Assembly: GCA_963693365.1 (NCBI GenBank)
Contig: CAVNZM010000004.1
Coordinates: 1,364,001-1,428,000 of the forward strand
DNA from: Amoebidium appalachense
Lineage: Eukaryota; Ichthyosporea
DNA length: 64,000 nucleotides
Direction of reading: 5' to 3'
Position numbers and translations under genes: made by a program. Below the pieces are notes generated by a model. That model worked only from the letters and a program-made list of their open reading frames with translations. It searched no databases and had not been told where the DNA came from. The first letter of the stretch is position 1. Every line of letters begins with the position of its first letter. Below are positions 50,800-64,000 of this stretch, piece after piece.

Positions 50800-53256
50800 C
50801 TATATCTTACGGGCACATGCACATGCAATGAAACGAGTTTGCTGTTGGGGCGGATTTCTGAAGGGGATATAAGGAGAGGAGGAATTTTGTTACATGTGAA
50901 TTAGCAACGAGAGAGTCGGGAGTGCACAGGATGTTTACATATCTTCTGAGCCGAGGGTGGGGAGGAGAGGTGATGTGAAGGGAAGAGGGGGATGCTTCAG
51001 GGGAGGGGGGGGGGGGGGGGGGGGCTGCAATGGTCAATTTTTAGGAGAGCAAACTGTACGTGCATCCAGTGTATGTGCTCATGAGCTCGTTTGTGTGCGT
51101 GTGCCCGCATGTGTGTGGACACGTGTGTATGTGCCCGTGGATGTGTGTGCACGTGGCAATCGAAACCCGAAAAAAACAACCAAACACCACCCAAACATCT
51201 AAGGGTGTGATCATACCTCATTGCTCCTGACGTTTCCACACGAATCCTCACACCCACCAAACATGTACATCCTCCCCTGTGGCGCAATAGCTGCCGTGTG
51301 GAAACATTTGCCAGATGCCGTCCTCCTTCCCAGCTCGAGCCTCTGCCACTGAAACTTTCGCAAATCCAAACACCAAAAGTCATCAAACATGTGAATTCCA
51401 TCCGTTCCACCAAACATATACACCTTCCCGTCATAAATCACGCTGGAATGTGACCGCCTAGCGACCGGGTACTCCCCCTGCCCCTTGGGACCGCTAGGTT
51501 CACATCTCCTCCAAGCCCAAGTGTTCGTCTCGAAATGGTAAACGTAGACATCGATCGGCGCGCGGATGGTGTTTGGAACCCCGCCACCAAACACGTACAT
51601 GCACTCGTTATCTGCGACCGCCTCGTGGCGGTAGCGTGGCGTTGGCCGGCCAAAGTGCACGTGTGTGGGTGGTTGGGAGAGGAGGGAGGCTAGAACTTCA
51701 GATTCCGACTCTGATTGTGGGAGGAAATTTAGCGGTCCGGAAGTATTCGCCGCGGCACCGAGACCGGATGCGGCGGGCGCGGGTGTCAGTTCGCTCGTCG
51801 ATTCTCCCAAATCGGGAAGGAGCGTCCATATGTTTGTGCGGAGATCCAATCGGTAAAAGTCGTTAAAATAGTGGCAGCCAGACGTACCCCCGAACAGATA
51901 CAGGTGCTGCTTGTGGTATACGAGTGTGTGCCCGTACCGTGGGGTAGGGCAGTCTCCTGAGGAAAAGGGAAAATAATATTTGTCAGCTTTGCCACATACA
52001 ATCCCTGACAATACCTACCCCCCCCCCCCCCCCCGCCCCCTCGTTCCTCACCATCCTAATTACCTTTTAGCCTTTCTGTTTCCTGTGCCACCCCCTCTCC
52101 GCGATATTTGGCTGGCCCCAGCCTGTTCCCTTTCACTTATATCCCCGTAGCCCAATACACTGACACACACACCAACAGTATACTATTTTAGCATACACCA
52201 AGGCCTGTGTACACATAAAATAAAGCGCAGAGAAATGCACACCAAAAACGACACACGTACAGAAACCCAAGTGCACGGACGCGCACGTATACACACGGAC
52301 CAGGTGACAAACACACGGACACACACGTACACACACACACACACACAAGCACAGGTACACACAGACACACGTACACACACACACACACATACACACACAC
52401 ACACAGTACTTACCGGTAGTATTTACGAGTGACCAGTGGAGCCTGGCGAGGTCACACACAAACAGCTCGTTGTTGTTTGCCTGCCCAAAAGGCACGTCGC
52501 TGCCCCCAAACACATACAAGAGGCCACCCACAATAAGTGCTGCGAGCAAAGACCGAACAAAAGTCAGCATTGTATCAGCATGCTCCGATGTTTGTCTCTT
52601 AGCTACCATGTGGAACTGCTTCTATGGAATCATGACGAAAAAGTAGCACCCTGTGTTAGAGAAAGGCACGTTGGTGACAGAAAATCTACATAGCAAAGTA
52701 CAATATATGATAGTACCAGATCTTGGGACCTTCATGCATTTGTACACACAACACGGTGAGGAAAAGCTAGCACATATAAACAAATCCTACACACATGCTC
52801 ACTTTGAGCATGTTAGTTCTATCAACACCCAAAACCCAGCTCCACCTCCCAAAAGATCCGCCTCCTGTGTTGTTTTGTAACGACAAACGTACCCGAGTGA
52901 GAGACCCTATTTGACGGTGTGCGTCCAGTGCAGTTGAGCTTTTCCCATGCCTGTGTTGCCAGGTGCAAACGGTACAGGTCATTGAAGCAGCGCCCATCGT
53001 GGTATCCTCCAAACACGTACAGATACGTGCCTTCTTCGTCACACACACTCACGTGTCCGCTGCGCGGAGACGGAAGCTCCCCATCACACCTAAGGGGCGG
53101 GAAAATGGGCCGTGCGTCGGCTAGTTGAAGGGGGAGTGTTGCTTGTTCTCCACCCGCGGCCCATGCGCGCTTTAGGGTGCGTGGGGTGGTGTGTGAGTTG
53201 GGACGCTTGCGGTATCTGCTTACTATGCGCAGGACCTTTGCCCACAGCTTGGCCAT
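50543..53256 (-). CDS. Kelch-repeat protein, four exons, complete
   Basis: Exons 53256-52893, 52539-52414, 51956-51217 and 50680-50543 total 1368 bases (455 residues plus TAA), and all junctions are GT-AG and in phase. The ATG context is AAAACATGG. After a basic N-terminus (MAKLWAKVLRIVSRYRKRPN) come at least five kelch blades: LYVFGGYHDGRCFNDLYRL, LYVFGGSDVPFGQANNNEL, LYLFGGTSGCHYFNDFYRL, MYVFGGGVPNTIRAPIDVYV and VYMFGGTDGIHMFDDFWCL, then MYMFGGCEDSCGNVRSNE, each with its trailing W. A Ser/Glu/Ala-rich loop sits between blades in exon 3. The C-terminal exon adds PTLQDMCLRVI and about 30 more residues, whose start loosely recalls a SOCS/BC box. No BTB or F-box is seen. It is likely a beta-propeller adaptor; the partner is unknown. 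A (CA)n array on the coding strand lies about 40 bases upstream of the last exon. Confidence 0.93.
50721..50798. repeat. (GT)n array in the last kelch intron
   Basis: About 39 GT units, read as (CA)n on the coding strand, ending 40 bases before the final acceptor. Confidence 0.95.
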
Positions 53257-55165
53257 GTTTTACTGCAAAGGGCGAGTTCGTATTTACTGGTTACACTTTC
53301 GAGTTTTTGGAAGCGGGGAAGGGATGGGGGGGAAGTGAAAGGACATAAAGAGAAATATATGCGTGTCTTTCCGACGTTTTTTTTGTGTGCTGGCTAACGC
53401 AAACTCCACGTAGTTTTACCTACTTATCAACGATAGTGGCGAGCACGAATATCAGAATCTCGCTCCGACCTTGAACATGTGCCAAACGTGGTTTTTGGCC
53501 TTCACAAGCAGATTCAAAGTCTAAAGTGCTCGATTGAAACAAATGTATTGAGACATCTCTTTATGAGCTATAGCTAGCGATTACACAGGTGCACAAGCGC
53601 TGGGAACTCGCGCAAACGTGAAATGGCTAAGTATACATGTGTGACAGAACGCAAAGACACACAGTGAGTGCGGTGACAGGTGCGCGACAGCTATAAACAC
53701 ACCGCCCAAGACTCAGAAATGTGCAGAAAACATCAACGACATGCATTCTGCGTTCCAGTTAGTAAAAAAAGGTCTTCATCAATGTAATGATATTTAACCA
53801 ATAAAAAGAAATGACGGTGACCATTATAACCATATATAGTTCTTAGTCGCCCAAACCATAGGCTTTACAATAAGAGTTGATTGGTCGAGATTAGGATTTT
53901 CTTACCATTCCTGAGCAGCCAATAAGCAAGCTAACCCGCCTTCAACTAAATTCTTCGCATTCCGGGCTGTGAGTTTGTGGGATAAAAAAACGATGTGCCA
54001 ACTCTGTGTGTGTGCCTGTCTCAGTCCCCGCGCACCTAATACAGTTTTACTGTAGTTTTAAGTCTGCACAATATCTGTATATGAAAACTCAACATAACAC
54101 CAAGTTTCTACTCGCTGCTTTTCATAACCTTACAGATGCCGTACATGCACTTTTGGGAGCTCGCCAGCTGCGGGCGTGTAACAGGATCCACTCCACCTGA
54201 GGCTGAAAGCCCCGGGAATTTTGAACCGTGACACTCACGAGCTAATTACACCACGGACCGTGGTGTGAAGACAATGCTGCTTGTTGCTCTATAAATAGAT
54301 AATAAAGTTGTTCGTATATTTATACATGTATTATACTTGCAATAGTTTCAGAGCCGTACATATATTCCTACTTTTTTTATTGTTTGATGTATATCAAGCC
54401 TAGGTCGTTGAAAGTTAGAAGGCAACTTCCATTTGCGCAACTTGATAGCACAGACTGAGTACTCAACCGCAGTCGTTAACCCGAAAGTTTCCGACATGTT
54501 CGCCGACGAACGTACTGCCAGGAGGGAGCAGCTTTTTGCAACAAAATTTTGCCTATGGCCATGGCCAGGTACTGGTGTCGACAGGACCTATCTAATACTA
54601 CATTAAGGGGAATAGACCAAGTTGAACATCATATTTTTTTTCACCGGAGAAGGTCAGGGTAGGACTTGATCCCGTCTTCTTTCGAATTCAGGTGGTCTGT
54701 TTGGGACCTTGCCGCCACAGATATAGGTATATCCGTCACGGTCAATCGTTGCGGCATGACGACTGATCGCCTGAGTGGCGGACTCTGGGCATTATTTGTA
54801 ACTCACGAAGTTACGCTGTACCAGCGACGCAAGTTGTATCACCGCTGGTAATTATTATTTTTTTTTTTATTTTCTTTTGAGGGGTGGTGGTGGTGGTGGT
54901 GGTGGGTGCACGTGGGGTGCCCGCGGGGGGGGGGGGGGGGGGGGGGGGGAGGGGGGGGGGACTCGGATCGGAGGGGGCCCGGGTACTGGTGGGGATTCGG
55001 AGGTGACGAACCAGTCGGAGTCATCCCCACGCGTACGTATACGGTTCATTGAAAAGAGCTCTTTAGTTTTGCTTTGATTCATTGTCTAGAGAAGTCGGGG
55101 GACGTCGACAGAGCTAATTATACTTATGATTTTCAATACGGGGGGAAGGGGGGGAGGGTGTGTAT

Positions 55166-55220
<55 letters not shown>

Positions 55221-55441
55221 AGATAGAGAGAGTGGGGGGGGAACTCCTTGTGTGAAGGTTCCATTCTTTATTTAAGAAAGCAAGAGACAACGCATTTAAA
55301 ATCTACAGGCTATACGTGAGTGGCATGGGGTCAGCCCACGGTGGGTTCCCAAGGGGGAAGAGGGGGGAGGGAAGTGGGGGGGGGAGGGGAGAGGGGGGAG
55401 GGAGGGGGGCTAGGGAAGGGGGGAGGTGGGGATTGGGGAAT

Positions 55442-55485
<44 letters not shown>

Positions 55486-55528
55486 GGGGGGGGGGGGGGG
55501 GGGGGATGTTGAGGAGGCTTCAGCTTAC
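53257..55528. other. Intergenic region upstream of the kelch gene
   Basis: Mostly unique AT-rich DNA to 54850, then (GGT)n, poly-G runs at 54927-54949 and 55181-55218, and a long G-rich block 55340-55505. On the minus strand around 54780-54660 a short frame reads AISRHAATIDRDGYTYICGG after a CACTCAG, resembling one kelch-like blade, but it is unlinked to any gene. Confidence 0.45.
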
Positions 55529-55584
55529 CTTAGCGCGGCTTGGGCATATGCCACAGCGCTGGCAAGAAGCAGCAATTGTTTCAT
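55529..55584 (-). CDS. Possible first exon encoding a signal peptide
   Basis: ATG at 55584 opens MKQLLLLASAVAYAQAAL, a textbook short secretory leader with an Ala-X-Ala type end, and stops at a consensus donor AAG|GTAAGC in phase 2. The rest of the gene is not identified; downstream DNA is G-rich. Support comes only from the combination of leader and donor. Confidence 0.35.
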
Positions 55585-56225
55585 GTTGGTGGTTTTTAGT
55601 TCAACCGCAGCTAGGTGAAAGGTGGGCAGATTTTGGAGACAACTCGTTTCGCTTCCAAACGAGAGACGGGTGTGTTTTGGTGTTAGCAACCGGCTAAATG
55701 TGACTGCTTTTTTGCCCTCACTCAAAAAATATTGACTAAATAATACATGATCTGTAACGAATGAAAATGATGAAATTTCGGAAGTTTGCTCCCAAGTCCC
55801 AAGTCACAAGAGTCAAATGGCACAGTGTGACCCGTTGGGAACAGCACACCAGAGTGGTGATAGCAAGTAAGTAAAAAAACAAAATAGGATAATGCTGGGA
55901 TAAAACAACAGTTATACATGTAGTTGAAAATGAAATTTTTTTTAAATCCTTCATAACAAGGCCTTGTAAATTGAATGTACAGTGCTTGAAAACTTGCCTC
56001 GGGGACCGGTTGAAAAACCGGCGAATCATCCTGTGGCCAGAAGAGCCATTGCTGCCGTTTTCTACAGCCAATCAGAGCCTACTGAGGCAAATATTGCCTT
56101 TTCAGGCAAAAAGAAAATGCTGAGTTCATTTCAGCTGTTTTCAAACAAGAAATTTAATTCGCTTTCTCATAAATCGGCCGCCCAGGGTCGGGAGAGCCCT
56201 AAAATTTAAAGAAAGAGAGCGACGT

Positions 56226-56229
<4 letters not shown>

Positions 56230-56313
<84 letters not shown>
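56230..56313. repeat. (GT)n microsatellite
   Basis: About 42 GT units immediately left of the tandem triplication. Confidence 0.95.
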
Positions 56314-56315
<2 letters not shown>

Positions 56316-56348
56316 TGTGTGTGTGAAAGAGACAGAGTGCTCTAAGGT

Positions 56349-56472
56349 TGGGCGAGAGAGAGAGAGAGAGATTTAGATCTCTTCTTTGGCATGGCTCTAT
56401 CGGAGACAGAGGGGAGAGAGAGAGGGAGATCAGAGAGAGAGAGACAGAGGGGAGAGAGAGAGAGAGACAACG

Positions 56473-56556
<84 letters not shown>

Positions 56557-57146
56557 TGGAGAGAGCCTCAGAGAGAGAGACAGACAGACGGAGAGGGGGA
56601 GGGGGGAAGAGAAGGGCAGAGAGAGGGAGAAAGGGGTGGGAAGGGGGTGAGAAGAGAAAAGTGGGGTGGAGGGGGGAAGGGAAGGGGGGGGGGGGGGGGG
56701 GGGGGGGGGGAGGGGGGGTAGAGAAAGAGAAAAGGAAACGAAAAGGGGAGTATATAGTTTTGGTAGTTATTTAGGAATTTGGGGATATAGAGGGGAGGAC
56801 ACGAAGGGTTGAGGGGAACAGAGGGAGAGAGATAGCAAATGAGAGTGAGGAAGAGGGAAGAGTGGTGAGGGCTTCTTCTTTTTTTTTTTTTTTTAACTGG
56901 GGGGGAGGGGGGGGCATGATCCAATCATCGATCGCCATAAATCGCTGGTGGGCGAGAGAGAGAGAGAGAGATTTAGATCTCTTCTTTGGCATGGCTCTAT
57001 CGGAGACAGGGGGGAGAGAGAGAGGGAGATCAGAGAGAGAGAGACAGAGGGGAGAGAGAGAGAGAGACTACGGGCAGAGAGAGAGAGAGGGGGGGGGGGG
57101 GGGGGGGGGGGGGAAGAGGGAGAGAGAGAGAGAGAGAGAGACTACG

Positions 57147-57216
<70 letters not shown>

Positions 57217-57236
57217 GGGGGGGGGGGGGGGGGGGG

Positions 57237-57272
<36 letters not shown>

Positions 57273-57794
57273 TGGAGAGAGCCTCAGAGAGAGAGACAGA
57301 CAGACGGAGAGGGGGAGGGGGGAAGAGAAGGGCAGAGAGAGGGAGAAAGGGGTGGGAAGGGGGTGAGAAGAGAAAAGTGGGGTGGAGGGGGGAAGGGAAG
57401 GGAGGGGGGGGGGGGGGGGGGAGGGGGGTAGAGAAAGAGAAAAGGAAACGAAAAGGGGAGTATATAGTTTTGGTAGTTATTTAGGAATTTGGGGATATAG
57501 AGGGGAGGACACGAAGGGTTGAGGGGAACGGAGGGAGAGAGATAGCAAATGAGAGTGAGGGAGAGGGAAGAGTGGTGAGGGCTTCTTCTTTTTTTTTTTT
57601 TTTGTTAACTGGGGGGGGGGGGGGGGGGAGGGGGTGCATGATCCAATCATCGATCGCCATAAATCGCTGGTGGGCGAGAGAGAGAGAGAGAGATTTAGAT
57701 CTCTTCTTTGGCATGGCTCTATCGGAGACAGAGGGGAGAGAGAGAGGGAGATCAGAGAGAGGGAGACAGAGGGGAGAGAGAGAGAGAGACAACG

Positions 57795-57844
<50 letters not shown>

Positions 57845-57900
57845 GAGAGGGAGAGAGAGAGAGAGAGAGGGGGGGGGGGGGGGAAGAGAGAGAGAGAGAG
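56349..57900. repeat. Tandem triplication, period about 600-720 bases
   Basis: Three copies start with GGGCGAGAGAGAG then TTTAGATCTCTTCTTTGGCA at about 56350, 56950 and 57672. The first two are full units sharing CTTTGGAGAGAGCCTCAGAG, GACAGACAGACGGAGAGGGG, TATATAGTTTTGGTAGTTAT, GGACACGAAGGGTTGAGGGG and ATCCAATCATCGATCGCCAT; the third is truncated after the (GA)n part. Length differences are confined mainly to (GA)n and poly-G runs. Confidence 0.85.
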
Positions 57901-58611
57901 AATTTTCATCACCGAATCATCGATCGCCATAATAACGGCCTCTCGATATTCGAAGAACCCGCCAATATTTTTTTCCACCAAGATCATGGCATTGGCTAGC
58001 AAAATGACTCAGCAAACTGTCAAACCGAACTCCGTCCTCCAATGCGCAAAGCCGCACAAGAAAATACCATATATAGGGGGAAAAAACTTCCAAATTCGTG
58101 CAACAAAAAAAACATTGTGCAGGCGTTTGGTACCTTTACAGAAAACAGGGCCTTCAGGCTCAGCTAACGCTTCGCCTGGGCGGCCGATACCATGGCTATG
58201 CTAACAATATTTACCCCCCCCCCCCCCCCCCCCCCCCCCATCCCCGTGCGTCCTCACTACAGCCTCCACTATACGTATGCACCTTAGGAGGGATTTTTGT
58301 GAAAGTCTCTGCCCCACCGAATCTGCTGAATTACATTTGGGATATATAATTGGTTCATTTTGGTCAACTTCGAACTAGCACGCACCTTTTATGCGCTCAC
58401 ACAGCCACCTTACACGTTAACATCTCATCTTTTTATAATAACTGCCTATGCATACATACTGTACAACTTGAGGGTCTAGAGGGACATGTAGTCATGTGAA
58501 ATTTGTGCATATATTGCTATGCCTCCCCCCTTCCCCCCCCCTCCCCCCTCCCCCCCCCCCCCCCCCCTCCCTACTCTTCCACAACCAAAAAAACCCCCAG
58601 GGAATTTCATC

Positions 58612-63715
<5,104 letters not shown>

Positions 63716-64000
63716 CTGGAGAGGGGGGGAGGGGGTGATGGTTTATTAATAAATATACCCGCGGGGGGAAGCGGGGGGGGGGGGGGGGGGGGGGAGGGGA
63801 GGGGATTGGGGGAGGGAGGAAAGGAGATGAGAAGGTATGACCTCTTAACGGAGTAAATGATGCGGAAAAGCAAGGAAAATGTCATACACGAAGACTGTGA
63901 GATGCACCTAGAGCCCGTCATCTGAGAGAAGTGGAGGCCGGGCTGGGAAGTAGGAGAATCGAGTGAGCAAGTGTGAGAATGTGTGTTAAGTCCGTACATG

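Larger units (their letters stand above)
55585..58611. other. Intergenic region between signal-peptide exon and PLBD gene
   Basis: Unique DNA at 55600-56220, a (GT)n array at 56230-56313, the tandem triplication at 56349-57900, then unique DNA and poly-C at 58217-58239. A 72-codon plus-strand ORF (57986-58204, MALASKMTQQTVKP) has a fair start context but no recognised similarity. Confidence 0.5.

Noticed and set aside
54190-54265. tRNA-like sequence on the minus strand (TGGTGTAATTAGCTC then GGTTCAAAATTCC)
   Set aside because: A- and B-box-like motifs are only about 13 bases apart, with no anticodon arm and no pairing T-stem.

Overview
The window is nuclear DNA of an intron-rich eukaryote. 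Every recognisable gene is broken into short exons with GT-AG (once GC-AG) introns. The gene set (Integrator subunit 13, GDP-mannose pyrophosphorylase beta, a eukaryotic-type ribokinase, a lysosomal phospholipase-B-like protein, a kelch protein) would suit a protist, possibly a unicellular relative of animals, but the sequence alone does not fix the lineage. Introns and intergenic DNA are saturated with (GT)n/(CA)n, (GA)n and very long poly-G/poly-C tracts, so most long open frames (poly-His/Thr, poly-Val/Cys, poly-Gly, poly-Pro) are low-complexity artefacts. Exons were placed by joining splice sites in phase and comparing the result with family knowledge; no search was run.

Layout: 1-6842 (-) INTS13/Asunder, 3' part beyond the left edge; 8259-9759 (-) Ser/Thr protein kinase, two exons; 12184-15196 (+) ribokinase, two exons with two single-base frame breaks; 17445-33489 (-) complete eight-exon GMPPB. 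GMPPB intron 2 holds an uninterrupted 1067-codon Penelope-like reverse transcriptase whose GIY-YIG endonuclease is N-terminal. 33490-40850 is mostly repeats, with two possible orphan exons. 40852-43991 is a PIF/Harbinger DNA transposon with a four-exon transposase and one frame break. 46273-46943 (-) is the C-terminal half of a sugar transporter. 50543-53256 (-) is a complete four-exon kelch protein. 55529-55584 (-) is a possible signal-peptide first exon. 56349-57900 is a tandem triplication. 58612-63715 (-) is the C-terminal seven exons of a phospholipase B-like gene entering from the right edge.

The most novel signal is a family of short dispersed elements. All copies lie in the same orientation, and the constant end of each is preceded on the + strand by poly-G. 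Read on the minus strand they look like 5'-truncated retroposons with a poly(C) 3' tail. Two copies are flanked by 17-32 bp direct repeats resembling target-site duplications. The Penelope-like ORF ends 20 bases before a 27-base poly(C) run on its own strand, so it is a candidate source of the mobilising enzyme. A second pattern is that (CA)n or (GT)n arrays lie at or very near splice sites in several genes.
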